From Diadema setosum (taxonomy: Eukaryota; Echinodermata; Echinoidea; Diadematoida; Diadematidae), in the NCBI RefSeq assembly GCF_964275005.1, contig NC_092704.1, positions 10,046,871 to 10,110,870 on the forward strand: a stretch of 64,000 nucleotides of DNA, read 5' to 3'. The notes under the pieces are model-generated. The model did no database searches, was not told the DNA's origin, and saw only the letters and a list, made by a program, of their open reading frames with translations. Positions 51,536 through 64,000 of the stretch are shown here, in pieces; within the stretch, counting starts at the first letter, position 1, and each line of letters starts with the position of its first letter. A program made the translations under genes and the position numbers.

Positions 51536-51722
51536 GCTGTTCGTTATTCCGAAGGTTCGCTATTCCGAAGGTTCGGGATTCCGAAGGTTCGTTAATCCGA
51601 AACACACAAATTCCCTGTGCCTAGAGGTTCGTTAATCCGAACATTAGGTTCGTTATTCCGAAGATTTGTTAATCCGAAAATGAAATTCGGAATAACGAAC
51701 CTTCGGAATAACGAGCTGTAAC
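51536..51722. mobile_element. 'TTCGTTATTCCGAA' element, copy 2
   Basis: The left end GTTCGTTATTCCGAAGGTTC and right end GAACCTTCGGAATAACGAGC are inverted. Inside are five further direct or inverted copies of the same phrase. Shorter than copy 1. Confidence 0.65.
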
Positions 51723-52054
51723 CGATTGTGCTTACACCGGAGCGTAACTGAAGAGACTGGTAATCATTAGATATTCATGACGAATGTTTTCTTTACGACT
51801 ATCATAATATAGACTCAAGATGGAACTATATTGCTTTGTAATAATTATCAATTAATTAGTGAATGTCATTACATGGACTTTCTCCTTCAAAATTCTGTCA
51901 GTAATAATCGATGGTCAGATTTGAATTGATCTCTGATTATCCAACGGTGAATTATGCTAAAAAAACCAGCTGAATAGTGTAATATAAAATAAATAAACAA
52001 AAATATGATATTGAGTACAATAAATTGCTCAAGAGCAGCTGAATATTGTAATTT

Positions 52055-52070
52055 GAAATATATATATATA

Positions 52071-52106
<36 letters not shown>

Positions 52107-52253
52107 TACATATATAATGTCACAATAGAGGAATGCATTAAATTCCAATTGCCTTGATTTTAACACAAAATCCGAATTTTCGGGGGCCTCCCCCTTCGTC
52201 AGGGATGACAGTGCTATTGAATTTCCACAGTACCTAATATTAACAGTGAGGTG

Positions 52254-52310
<57 letters not shown>
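52055..52310. repeat. (TA)n microsatellites
   Basis: Two (TA)n tracts, about 52058-52115 and 52253-52308, with a short unique spacer between. Confidence 0.9.
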
Positions 52311-52312
<2 letters not shown>

Positions 52313-53094
52313 ATCATTGTTGATGACCATTGCCCAAGATGAGAGTAAAATAGGATACGTCATCAATCAAATCATCATAATCACCGTATATTATAAACAT
52401 CTCGTGCTTGCACGATTCTCCTTTGAACGGACAGTTTCCTTTCTGTGATTTAGACTAGGATGGGAACGAAAGGTTATAACGTGATTTATAGTACATGATC
52501 TGTCAGTGGCAAAACACAGAGATAATTAATTAATTAATTTGTGAATATCACTTTGGGCAAAAATTCCTGTAATGGAAAAGCGGAATACCCCAAATACAAA
52601 AACAAAAATGAACCGTTATAGTAACAAACAACACGGAGCAGTGCATTGGAATAAGCCAGTTCGGAGTTAGCTCATGGGCACATTGGTACGAATGACCTTT
52701 CTTTTTTTCTCAGTTGGTTAGGGGCACTTCACTCGTTTTCAGAGCGACATAATGCATAAGCTTTTATACGTAACAATTTATGGGATTCATCAATCCCGTT
52801 CAAACAAAGAATAAACTTGCGTAGACCAGATGAGCAGAATGATCTGTCAATTCACACTTGAGAAAGCATCCATTTCATTATTTTGCATTGGATGTATTGA
52901 CAATCTCTTTCTATTGATATTGCCAAATACCACTTTTGCTGTCAGGTGGATGTGCTGGCAAGCGGCATTTATAAGGATTACATGAATAATCATTACATGA
53001 CAGATGCTTATCCCAGTAAATTTAAAAACCAACATGCCTGTTGGTCCGAATGACCTTGTTTCTGCTCATGCGCAAAGTGGAACTCCGAACTGGC

Positions 53095-53480
53095 TTATAG
53101 GAAGAATTGAGAGCGCAAGCAGCTTCTATATGCTATATGAAGTCTGATTAACATGACAACAACCATATAGCGGGACAGTTCTGAACAAAATTGAAAAGCC
53201 CATTTCAGTAAGCTTTGCGTGATGTAGTTATTCAGTAAATACTGTCTTAATTTGCATTTAAAGGATGATAATGATAAACAACATGTAAGTTTTGCGGGGA
53301 GATCGTTCCAATATTTCGGGCTTGCATACATAATTTTCTTTTCCTCGCTAAAAAATTATTGCTCGAGTACGTGGAAGGTGATAAGCGTCTCGTTGGCGGG
53401 TAGGATAGTTATGAACAGAGTACAATTTCTGCATTTGAACAGAAAAAAAAAATCAATTAAAGGGAGAAGTATATAATACC
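53095..53480 (-). mobile_element. LINE fragment, C-terminal reverse transcriptase end
   Basis: Read on the - strand, HNYPTRQRDAYHLPRTR is followed after a stop and frame change by SPKYWNDLPAKL and SFKCKLRQYLLNNY. This is the usual tail of Jockey/CR1/L2-type ORF2 ('YNTR...P...WN.LP...FK..L..YL'). Short, decayed and 5'-truncated. It differs in sequence from the fragment at 46050, so it is another lineage. Confidence 0.75.
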
Positions 53481-53499
53481 GAAAGATAGCAATAATAGA

Positions 53500-55140
53500 A
53501 AGCGTTGAACGAATGTTGAATATACAGTGTATATCGATATCTGTTTATCACGCAATCATTTATTGACTTGTATGTGTCATCTCTTCTGTAAGTAATTTAT
53601 ATCTTGCCTGTACGTAGCCTACGTTTTTATACTTGAGTCTCTCAAGTTTCAAACGCTCCCGCTTTTGTTTACAAGCGGTTGGAACATGTCCCCTGAAGAG
53701 ACAATTCTTTTATTCGCGGAATCGATTTTCACTCGTCTAATCATCGTTGACTGGGCGTTGGTAGCTTCCAAACGGCGCGGCCTTGATTCATTCTCTTATT
53801 TTACATCTTCATCGGTTAGTCACGGCAAGCTTCATTATGAATGTGTGTGTGTGAAGGAACACTACTTTGTATACCACTACCCAATGCGCCGGTGATGTTA
53901 GGGCACGGTACAGTGAACATACGGGATTCACCCAACTTGCGCGTGCACGTTATTTTTAACGGTAATAAATGCGATCGTCATCAGAGATAAACCACTTCGT
54001 TCCCATTCATTCATCTTCTCAAATGTCTTAGCTTGCGCCATCTCATCATAAGGTAATTTTGCGATCCTTCCTCATTTACGTAATTACTTTGATGTAATCG
54101 GATATGTTCTGCCTAGCTATTCGATGATTTTAGTTGTCCGTTAGCGAGAGGGAATTGGTTGGGAAAGAAAATTAGCGAGCTTGGAGCGATACGGTGATGG
54201 GGGTGGAGGGATGCTGGAGTACACGGTCGCGGTACGCGGTACCGCCTTCCTGGTCCGTGGGCTCTTGCGAGCGAACTTCTACGGTGTCCGCCTGGCCAAC
54301 CGCATCTGTTGCATGATGTGAACGTGTGCACCTGTTGAACTCATCTCGTAATATGGGAATGAATGTAAATGTGTTGATACCTTTCTAAACTTAAGGTGAA
54401 ATTAGAGTTTTCAACCCTGACCTATGCTGTCAAATTGTGCTCACACATAGACTACCGTTTGAGATTACCCTAGTTATCATGATAACAATATAATTTTATC
54501 ATCATTAAAATTTATTTCAATTATATTATATTTTCTTTGGTGTAACTGTGAATCAGTTCTCCTTATGAGAAATAATTTACAAGTTTGTGCGTTCTTGGGG
54601 CATGTTTCTGTAAACTTGTTTTAAAGACGATTTTGAATCACATTTGTTTTGTATTTTCGGTTTCAGTTTAACCTGTTGTTGTGTACAGTAGGCATATGGT
54701 ACTTTTCTTTCTGCCACAAATAACTTTTGTTGTGATGCAATGCACTTATAATGCTTTTTGAATTCATAATTTTTGAGCTTGATGAAACACACAAAAAAAA
54801 ATGCATCACTACTTTCAGAAGAAGGTAGTGATGCAGTTAGTTTGTTTGTGTGTATTTATTTATTGTTTGCATCAGAATTTGATAGATACTGATCAAGAAT
54901 TTCATTGACACAGATCACAATTTAAATATACCCAATACCCACATGTAGGCTTGATTAACTACATGTATATTAACAGACGTATGTATTGTTATCACTTGAA
55001 ATGCATTCTAGCTCAAGTCAATATGAAAAGTGCATTTTGTTTGCATCATTTAAGTATGTTTATAGTAGATCAGTGCGATTCTCTTTTGGATGGTATCAAA
55101 TGTGTGCTAACATGACTGTTTCTTTAAATCTAATTTTACA
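53500..55140. other. No gene recognised; GC-richer block at 53640-54330
   Basis: The block 53640-54330 has more CG pairs and longer mixed-base stretches than the flanks and could be a promoter or 5' exon of an unseen gene. Its open frames match no family I recognise. The rest is A/T-rich. Confidence 0.3.
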
Positions 55141-55265
55141 GCCTGCAAATTTCAGCCATAAAGTTTGTTGACGCCATGGATGACTGCACTGTAAAAGACA
55201 CCTGTCGAAGCGATACTTAAAAACCCAAAGGAGCTTGGCATTTCAGTGATAGCTGCCGCATCCAG

Positions 55266-55526
55266 TCGCCAATTCTGTCTTGACTGCGATCTTTTCCAAA
55301 AGCACTACAGACGAGAGAGGAGGATTTGGAGAGCGCATTGCCTGGAGTCTGGAGGGAAACACTCTGCACAGCTCAGGCCAGCGGGCGGAACAGCCCAACT
55401 ACCGAGTATCTGCTTTTGACATTACCAGGAAACGTTTCTTGCATGCTGAAGTGGGCCCATCAGGGGGGCAAGGGGAGCGAGACGGAGGACATGAATCGGA
55501 TGTCATTTCAAGTATCGGGAAAGTGA
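55266..55526 (+). other. Candidate exon of unknown gene
   Basis: A stretch with coding-like base use, open in two + strand frames. It is preceded by AG acceptors (for example CATCCAG ending at 55265) and ends at a strong donor, AAA|GTGAGT (55527). One frame reads ...GERIAWSLEGNTLHSSGQ..., the other ...LESALPGVWRETLCTAQ...; I recognise neither. It could be a coding exon, a 5' UTR exon or part of a noncoding RNA. The strongest evidence is the donor and the contrast with A/T-rich surroundings. Confidence 0.25.
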
Positions 55527-55689
55527 GTATTCCAGACGCAAATTTTTTTTCTGTCAAGTCATGCATTTGCTTTGCTGCCGTCATTCCAAAAGGCCGAATG
55601 AATTTTTGCTCACAGCCACAGTCATATTTAAAGAGGAACTTGAATGTTTCCGGCAGTAACAGGGGTGTCACCAGTTTTTTTGTTTTTTT

Positions 55690-55790
55690 TTTTTCAAAGG
55701 GGGGGGGGGTGCGTTTATATACTGGTTTCACTTCCGGGTTTCATCAGCTAACAAGCAAAAAAAAAAAAAAAAAAAAAGACCTCTTACCCC
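55690..55790. repeat. Inverted relative of the 43390 repeat, with poly-G and poly-A
   Basis: On the - strand it reads GCTTGTTAGCTGATGAAACC then CGGAAGTGAAACCAGTATA, matching the tandem pair at 43390-43535. It sits between a poly-G and a poly-A run. Confidence 0.5.
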
Positions 55791-55899
55791 GCGCGCATGT
55801 GAGTAAAACGTTTTTTGAAGGGTCTGAAGGGGGTTGCGTTCATACCAACAAAAGCCCCTTTATTAAAAAATCATCATGTGCACAGAATTAGTGTATTCA

Positions 55900-58800
55900 G
55901 TTTTTTAGATTATTCATGTCTTACTGTTTTACTTTGTTTTACCCTGATGATGTGGTTCTCGTTATTTTCACATGATTAGAAACTGAGGGCAGAAATTTTC
56001 TGTTTTCATGGCCCCTGAACTTCTTATTACCTTCAATTAACTCTTATCTGTGATGCAGAACAACAGAACTTTCCATTGTCTTCTGTCTAGAAGAACATCT
56101 CAGGTTACAAAATTGACAACATCATACTTAACCTTGTCCTGAACAGTGACCCATGACTCTTTCTCGTCATTTAAAGTAAATTCCTGTCCGCCTGTTTATG
56201 TGACATGGGAGGAGAGCAGTGTTTCCATTTGTGCACAAAGACACGCCCCTTTCCATTTATCAGTTGTTTGTTGTTGCTGGCCGTGAACTTAATATGGCAG
56301 AGTCATAAGAAGAGAACAGAAAAGAAGAAGAGATTATTAGAAAACCAGATCTTAGGGTATAAGTACATTGAGGCAGGACCGAGGTATCAAAGGCACGAAT
56401 GCACACAGTAATCTTGTATTTATGAAAATATTAAATGTTTTTGAGCAAAACATTATTGTGCGCACATTGTTATATTCTAGAAAGTCCAAGAGGAATCACA
56501 AAAGATTGAAAGGCAAAACTTTGGTCCAAAAAGATTTCATCTAAATTTGAGTGACACATATAGGTTTCTTAATATTTTTCCCTGAGCACTCCAGGTAAAT
56601 AGGAAGTTCTCAGATTATGTTTGTTTGAACATTCCTGAAGTCTTTCATCACACTTTCAACATTGGCACTTTGAATTATTCAAAATACTGATTTCACACCA
56701 TATATTTTAAATTGTTGTAAATGCCTTGGCACAGAGACTAGATGATGTACAAGTGTGCATGACAGTAATTTCTTTACATCAGATGAATAAATGCTCAATA
56801 TCACCCCATTTGACACAGGCAGAGAGAATTGAACAAGTAAACAAATCATTTGTATTCTATTGCATTCTCCAGAGCACAATGATAAAAGTACCTATTTTTC
56901 AGAGAGACTGCATAGCACAGAGCAACTGGCCCATAAAAATACACTTTATGTAGCTAACATGAATAATTGCGTTATGTACACTCTTTAATGATCTCCGTGC
57001 CTGAGGTAAACGGGCAAAGTCTGAAAATGTAATTTGCGAGGCTGTTTTTATTCTCTCTTTTTGTTTGATTCAAAGTTCATCTCATAGAGCGAGCCTGTAC
57101 ACAAGTCAATTGACACATGACCTTCTGCTCATTGTATGCTGGAGTTTTCATTTGTAGCAAAGTTTGGCTAATGTGTAGGCCATCTGTGTTCGCGAGGGCG
57201 TTACCTACGGGGAATTCCAAGACGCATTCTCCCTGCTGGGACCGCTGAGGTCTGATTTTCTATCACCTCATCTTCAGCTCTATTAGACACCTGTATTTCA
57301 AACATTTGCGAGGCTCAGGGAATATTTTCTGGAGTTAGATATATTATAATTTATGTATTCTGGTTTGTATTTCATACAAGCAGTTTCAGTGATCTACTGA
57401 AAATGAATCAGAATAGACAATGCGAATTGAAGACTGCTAAAGAAAGTCCCATGATTTCAACACTATATTTTTGCATTCATGAGCAAGTTCATGGAAAATG
57501 ATACACTTGTATAGTCTAACTACCTACAGGGCCGTGACAAAGTTTTTCATCACAACATCAGAATAAGATTTAGATGAATATTTGATTAAATCACATGACC
57601 ACATCACACATTCTCATATATGATTCGGCACGCCGTACACCGGGGTACCGTTGTAACCCGGGGTACCGCGTTGTACAGCGCCATCTCATGCCCATTATTT
57701 TATAATGCATATCCGAATTCAGATACGCCGATTCCGAATTCGGATACGGCAAAGTCGTAGCAATGAACTAGCACCATAGGTGTTTTTCGAAGTACACTTG
57801 CATGCATTAATTGTTGCATAATCACAAATACGAAAACATTTTTGTGCATAATAATACTAAAAAATATTTTGACACATTTTTTGGTAAGCCAGGGTACAGC
57901 GCTGAAAAAAAAAATAATTAATTCAACAAAATGGCGAATTTTCATTTGGTACCCCAGGGTACCAAATATTGCATCATATACAAATTTTGTATGTTGCTTG
58001 TTCAACTGCAGCCTGAAAAGACCATCAACAATGGTACTGGTCCTAGTTTGATAAAAGATATTTAAACCAATGAGTGTTGCTGGAATCAGGACAACATCTG
58101 AAAATGTATCATTCCAAGATCATCGCTAATGACTGGACTTTATAGTTAATTTCATAATGTGAGAGTGTGTTTTCTTTTCTTTCTTTTTTCTTCCACAAGA
58201 AAAGGTTTGTGTGTCATTTTGTTTTAGATGATAATAGAATTTTTCTTTGTTTCACTTTACTTTTATACCTTCTTGTTGTAGTTTCTAAAATTCCCATATA
58301 TTTTCTTGCAATTTGGGTTAAATGGGCAAGCTCAGAGACACTGGAGCAGTACTTAGGCATGCATTCGTGAGTAGAAGTCAACACTAGGCCTGTCTGTTGG
58401 AATGTTACTGTAACAGGGAGATGCAAAGGTATTGATGTAAATTGTATCTTGTAAGATGGCACAATAATGAAACCATAAACATTTGACAAAATATGAAAAC
58501 CCTCATCCGGAACATCAGTTCTAACCAGGTTACACAATTCTAAGATCTCTTTGTATTACATATATAATGTACCTCCCTCAATGATAAGCAGTGCTTTGGT
58601 CTAGATGATCAATTATTGGAAGTGTGCACTAGGCATGACTCTTTCCTCTTTATGTACAGAGATGACAATGACACCATCAATAGATTTTCAGTGTCTATAT
58701 TTAATGAGAGTATACACACCAAGACTGTATGCTGTATTCTCAAGCAGTGTAGAGTTAAGTCCATTGTTACACAAGGTCACTATGAACGTACAATGCGTGT

Positions 58801-59410
58801 ACTGTTTACATTAATTATCTCCTCTTTTGTTGACTGAAGTGAGCCTGTGACTGAGCTGCCTCAATGAGATGATCTAGTCAAATTCCCAGGCTGATCAAGC
58901 AGGAAATTTCCTGTATTTTCACCATTTTTTTTCAATTGTTTTTAATTGATTTCCCTTCTATCATTGTAAGGGACTTGTTTGCCATTTGTTCTTGTTCTTG
59001 CTTCATCTTTAAAGCGGAAAGGATGAGATATGTAATGATTTCTCAGAATACATCGTACTCTGAAAGATATTCTTATTGTTGCCTGAAGTGACACCATGCA
59101 GCTGTACATAGTCAAATGCAACTTTTTGGGCCTTTTTTTTTTTTTTTTTTGTCTTCATACATTATCATCGTTTCATCATCACTACCATCATTCTCATCAT
59201 CATCATTATCATCAAATTATTATCAATTCATTATTATCAGCATTATGATCACTATCACTATGATCATATGCAACATTGTATCTTCATCAAAGAGAGACTC
59301 TCACAACAATATATGAATGTATGCTGAGGAATTTGCTTTCCGTTACAAGTTTGTGGTCTTCATCTGTACCTGATATTCTGGAGTTGGTTATGTATCCAGA
59401 AGGATGCCAC
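55900..59410. other. Gene-free A/T-rich stretch
   Basis: No exon recognised. It holds a cluster of GGTACC sites in inverted phrases at about 57640-57675 and 57940-57962, and a CCGAATTCGGATACG palindromic phrase near 57710-57745. An ATC/TCA-rich tract lies at 59160-59260. Confidence 0.4.
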
Positions 59411-59414
59411 GCTT

Positions 59415-60392
59415 TATTGTCCCCGCCGAACGAGTTCGAGCAGGGGACTATGAAACGGGCTCCGTACGTGTGTGTGTCCGTGTGTCCGTCCGTACGTCTG
59501 TCCGTCCGTGTGTCCGTCCGTGTGTGCGTCCGTGTGTGATCAAAATCTTCAATTTGCTACTTCTCTGTCATTTATGAGCCAATTTTGATTCTGTTTGCTT
59601 TATATGATAGCACTACATGGGAGCTTTGAAACTTCTACACAGAATTTCAGTCGTGACCTTTGACCTTGACCTTTGACCTATATTGTACATTTTGCTACAA
59701 AATGCTACTCCTTCGCCATTTCTAACCCGATTTCGATTCCGTTTGCTTTATGTGATGGCACTAGGTGAGGGCTTCAAAACTTCTACACAGAATTTTGACC
59801 TTTGACTTCTTTGACCTTTGACCTTGATTTTTGACCTGTATTGTACATTTTGCTACAAAATGCTACTCCTTCGCCATTTCTTACCCGATTTCGATTCTGT
59901 TTGCTTTATGTGATGGCACTAGGTGAGGGCTTCAAAACTTCTACACAGAATTTTGACCTTTGACTTCTTTGGCCTTTGACCTTGATTTTTGACCTGTTTT
60001 GTACATTTTGCTACGAAATGCTACTCCTTCGCCATTTCTTACCCGATTTCGATTCTGTTTGCTTTATGTGATGGCACTAGGTGAGGGCTTCAAAACTTCT
60101 ACACAGAATTTTGACCTTTGACTTCTTTGACCTTTGACCTTAATTTTTGACCTACATTTTTTGTACATTTTGCTACAAAATGCTACTCCTTCGCCATTTC
60201 TTACCCGATTTTGATTCCGTTTGCTTTATGTGATGGCACTAGGTGAGCGCTTCAAAACTTCTACACAGAATTTTGACCTTTGACTTCTTTGACCTTTGAC
60301 CTTGATTTTTGACCTATATTGTACATTTTGCTACAAAATGCTACTTCCGGCGGGGACATATATTACGCACTGCGTAATTTCTACTTTTCCTT
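59415..60392. mobile_element. TCCG-rich element with 158-bp tandem repeat carrying TGACCTTTGACC
   Basis: Starts TTATTGTCCCCGCCGAACGA and ends CCGGCGGGGACATATATTAC, so the tips are inverted. A TCCG/TGTG run (about 59465-59540) is followed by a repeat of about 158 bp: the word CTACTCCTTCGCC stands at 59705, 59863, 60021 and 60183, and CTACTTCCGG at 60341. Each unit holds TGACCTTTGAC(C/T) clusters, the inverse of AGGTCA direct repeats one base apart. Same plan as 23706-24722. No transposase seen. Confidence 0.7.
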
Positions 60393-63300
60393 GTGTTCAA
60401 TGTTGTTTTACTTAAAATGATGATAAACATCACTAGTCACTAACATCAGCATCAATATCACACAGAAACAATAGTATGCTTAAATAAATCTTGTGCTCAT
60501 ATTTCAAGGGAACCAGTCATACATGCTATGCATCCACAAATCACATTCTCAGTGTTCTTCTAAACCAGAAAGGATAATTTACCAGTTTTTGTTGATTACT
60601 ATGCTAAGTGTTTACTGCTTGGCATGCAAGCTGGAGTTCTTATTTTGCCAATTAGCTCAGATCTCTGGTAACAAGCTGTCAATGAATGAAGCTTACCTAA
60701 TCTCCTTAATCCCTATTATGACTGCATGGTCTTCCTTTTGGACCCAGGCACAGTACAATGCTACACATGAGTGGGTGTGCTAATCTGCGAGTAATCCAAG
60801 TTTGAATGGATTATTGAGTTCCAAAGCTTATAAAGTTAAGCAGGTTTTCCTAGGCACATGAAGAAGTTATAACAGACATCCTAGGCTATGAGAAGATATA
60901 TCATGAAAATCCAGAGAGCTGAAGTCAAGAGTCAATATCAGTTGTCATTTATTTGTCTTGTTTATTCAAATTTCTAATTTCTACAAAATCAAGTAATTAA
61001 AGTTATTGATTCCCCAACATAATTATTTGTATACAGCTGCCTAAAGTGAAGCTGTAGAGGTAAAAGAAATGAAATTTCAACTGAATAAGCCAAACAAATA
61101 TCATGTGAAAATCAAAACAACACTGAAAACAGGTGTTCAGTTCCAATAAGTGTTAGGATCTTCCCTTTGTATATAGTTACTGCATTATTATGGGAACAGA
61201 TGATCAAATCATAAAAGGCGTTTATTTCTGTTATGACTTCCCCTTTCATGTGATGCATTGTAAATATACAGTCCCAACATGAGTCATCTTCACTGTGTCT
61301 GTATTTCCACTCACTGAACATAGAGCAAAGTTAGGTTGGTGCTCTAAATATTGGGCAAGTTATTTTATACCAGCAACCATCTTGTCCTGGTAGATAATAG
61401 TATTAATGCAGCTATAGCTAAAGATAAAGGACAATAAGGAAGAAAAAAAAAGACACTCAATCTTTATTTCAATGAAACAGCTGTAGGAGCAGACTAGTAT
61501 CAGAGCCATAGCAACCACCAGGTAACTGTCTCCAAGCACCACCACAGTACTATCAGGGGATTTTGGTGCCCTGATGCTCTATTTTGTCCAGAAGGCTGTA
61601 GGTGTCGAGAAGATCTGCATTTATGATTTTCACAGTGCACATTATACAATGGAAGCACACACATGCATTAATAATATGTTAGGAGATATTTGCCATTATT
61701 TTTTTTTCATGAATACTGCCAGTGCATACATTGCGTAGTATTTGCCATAGCAGTGTAATAGGAGATATAGGCCTAGATGTACAATGTATTATACCATTGA
61801 AGTCCATGATCAGGAGTCACATCTGTAGATTCCCACAATATTGCTGACATTTATTCATTTTGTTTTTATGCCCTGTTTAGGTTTCATTTTTGCCTAGAGG
61901 ACTCTCAGTATTTATACATTCTTGTCAAAGATAGTGTTTAATAGCGCAATGCAAGAAAGTAGATTGATTAGAAAATATATTTGAATAGGTATTATATAAA
62001 TTACTTTAAAATGCATGCCTTGAAACACAAAATATTTCTTATTAGAGTGAGTAATCAATCACAATGGTTTCAGTTCTTACCATAATTGCTCTATATGTGA
62101 ACGCCTGGATGTCAGGGAATTAGTAATTGATGCGCTGATGGATATTATGTCTTGAGAGCCATTAATCTTGCATAATTATCGCAAGCTCATGTAAGGTTCA
62201 GTGTAGCATGTTGTGACACAGTATTTTAGATGGAATAAACCTTCAATGAAGTGAACACAGCAGTTGACTGCCTAACTAACCCTAGCATTACCAGTCACTG
62301 CAATATTGTGTGCATTGTTAATGGGAATTATCAGTTGCTGGGTCCGAGAGGCTTAAGTGGGATATTGACTTGCAGGCAGGATGTGCACCATGTATACATG
62401 TACACTCATACTCTCAGACTTTCAAACTCTTAAAGACAAATCTTTTTTTTTAATATTCAGTACGATTCAATTCAGATCAAATTCTATTTCCAAAATCACA
62501 AGTTCTTTCAGATACAACAATTACAACAAATTAGTGTAAATGCAAAATATAAAACATACATATGAAAGTGGGGGGGGGGGGGGGGGTAACACAATACATT
62601 GTATGAAAATGTTTGCTCAAAATCATTATGTTATTTAGAAAAGAGGCCCACATGCACACAGTGTAAAAGACAAATCTTGTAGAGAATGAATTGGAGTGAT
62701 AAAAGAAAAACAAGGAGTGGAAGCAAGTATGTTTACAATGTTCATCACAGCTATTGTCAACTTTGATTTATCAGTGGATCACTTTGATTTCTTCTTTTCA
62801 AAAATCAAAGTTAATGAAATGACCCCCCCCCCAAAAAAAAAAGGTGCCAAGTACACATTCATATGCCAAAAAAAGAGTATAATTTTGTATGATTTTTCTA
62901 TTGCATGCTTTGCAGTTTGTTTAGAACTGTTATGTTGCATATGATTATGATGTGAAAGTTTTTGTGATGCAGCTGTAGTGCTCAAAAGAAAGATAGTTTC
63001 TGAGATTTGGGTTATTGTATCACTCAAACTTGGTAGTGGTAATAGTCTTTCAATATAGTATGATCATGTTACCCCCCCCCCCCATGTAATATCATGAGAG
63101 CCTCTTACTGAAATAGTTTTGATGTGAAAGGGTTTACAAGGATGTGTTATCCATTTTCATTGATATTTAGTTTCTATACATCTGTCTAAAATGCTCTCAA
63201 GCAGATGTGCTGACCACAAAAGAAGGCATAAAAAACTATATACAAAGTTCATGTAGCTAGGTTAATAAACAGAAGGACAATGTATATGTTCAGTGCCACT

Positions 63301-64000
63301 GTGTTGGAGAAATATATTTCAAATATATGTACTCATCCATGTATCTTCAGAATGTTTCTCCTTGTATCGAGAATGGAAATACTCCTCAAAACAGTCGTTG
63401 AATCACCAATGGTGTATCCATACTTTCAGTTTCTGATTGAAGCTTCCAGTTGAATATTTCCTTCATGTAGGGTTGAGAAAAACCCAATATTCTGCAACCA
63501 AATGAAATACATGTAGGGTTCGTCATTGTTCTTCATGTGCACTTGTACATGGCGGGTAAGTGTTTTATTGTTGGTATCAGTTCTTCAGTATTCATAAAGA
63601 ATATCTTGTACCTATTGAGAAAAGAGAACAGAAGGTGAAACCAAGATGCTTGCTTGTAGTGACCTGGATTGTAGTTTGGACAAAAAAACAGACACAATGG
63701 GGCGTTCGTGCATAACAATGGTACAAAGTGGGCGGAGGGTCCTACCCAAACACAGGAGTCTCTTTGTAGAGACATGGACAGGTCCTTGTCTAGCAATAGG
63801 CTTTACATTTCTTCACCCAGACTCTTTGGACTACATTGAGTCTTTCTTTCTCTTTCCTCTTTCTCCCTAGTAGACAAAAAACCTGGACGAGTAGTAATTT
63901 ATCACTTTACAGCATATTCTTACTTCTTGTATACATGTACCTTTATATTATCAAGCGTAGTCAAGGCTTGTCGGATTTAGCAACACTAACAACCTGTAGT
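60393..64000. other. Gene-free A/T-rich stretch to the window end
   Basis: No exon, RNA gene or clear transposon ends recognised. It holds poly-G (about 62570-62586), two poly-C runs (62823-62832, 63072-63083) and several poly-A/T runs. Short frames lack recognisable domains. Confidence 0.4.

Noticed and set aside
53665-53895. Frame with an ATG in a GC-richer block
   Set aside because: No recognisable product and no supporting splice structure. Noted only as a possible promoter or 5' exon area.
55280-55891. A 203-residue open frame
   Set aside because: It begins at TTG rather than ATG and runs through poly-G and poly-A repeats after a clear splice donor. At most its first part is an exon.
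58214-58537. A 107-residue reverse-strand frame
   Set aside because: A/T-rich, no domain, no splice context; treated as a chance frame.

Overview
The window is nuclear DNA from an animal. It has GT-AG introns, AATAAA signals, vertebrate-type TTAGGG repeats, long microsatellites and many small non-autonomous transposons. The repeat style suggests a marine invertebrate deuterostome, most likely an echinoderm: tRNA-derived SINE, TCCG-rich elements carrying AGGTCA runs, and 'CTCCGCC' terminal elements. That placement is inference from repeats, not from a marker gene.

Two host genes can be read with confidence, and they converge. DCTN2 (dynamitin, the p50 subunit of dynactin) is on the + strand in 13 coding exons (10448-26964, 403 aa). 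A probable 3.3 kb 3' UTR follows, ending near an AATAAA at 30292. YAE1 (adaptor for cytosolic Fe-S protein maturation, with a deca-GX3 motif) is on the - strand in 4 coding exons (47161-42702, 241 aa). The two have no known joint pathway; they are simply neighbours.

Layout: 1-2044, the 5' end of a Ty3/Gypsy LTR fossil on the - strand, cut by the window edge. 2329-4627, two DNA transposons that abut at one TA. 4628-9700, gene-free AT-rich DNA with microsatellites and hairpins. 9710-10092, a TTAA element just upstream of DCTN2. 10448-30315, DCTN2, with intron 1 holding a striking 1.86 kb array of 267-bp units. Each unit carries a tRNA-like gene. The array switches orientation at a near-perfect palindrome and is flanked by a 12-bp target duplication. 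30316-42701, gene-free DNA rich in MITEs, several inserted into one another. 42702-47161, YAE1, with a LINE fragment in intron 1. 47845-48048, an interstitial telomeric repeat inside an inverted repeat. 48378-64000, mostly repeats: TTAA element, 'TTCGTTATTCCGAA' elements, SINE, LINE fragment and a 158-bp tandem array with AGGTCA half-sites. One weak candidate exon lies at 55266-55526.

The most unusual object is the tRNA-like palindromic array in DCTN2 intron 1. The second theme is repeated MITE-in-MITE nesting; in one case the unoccupied site is preserved in a sister copy inside the same window.
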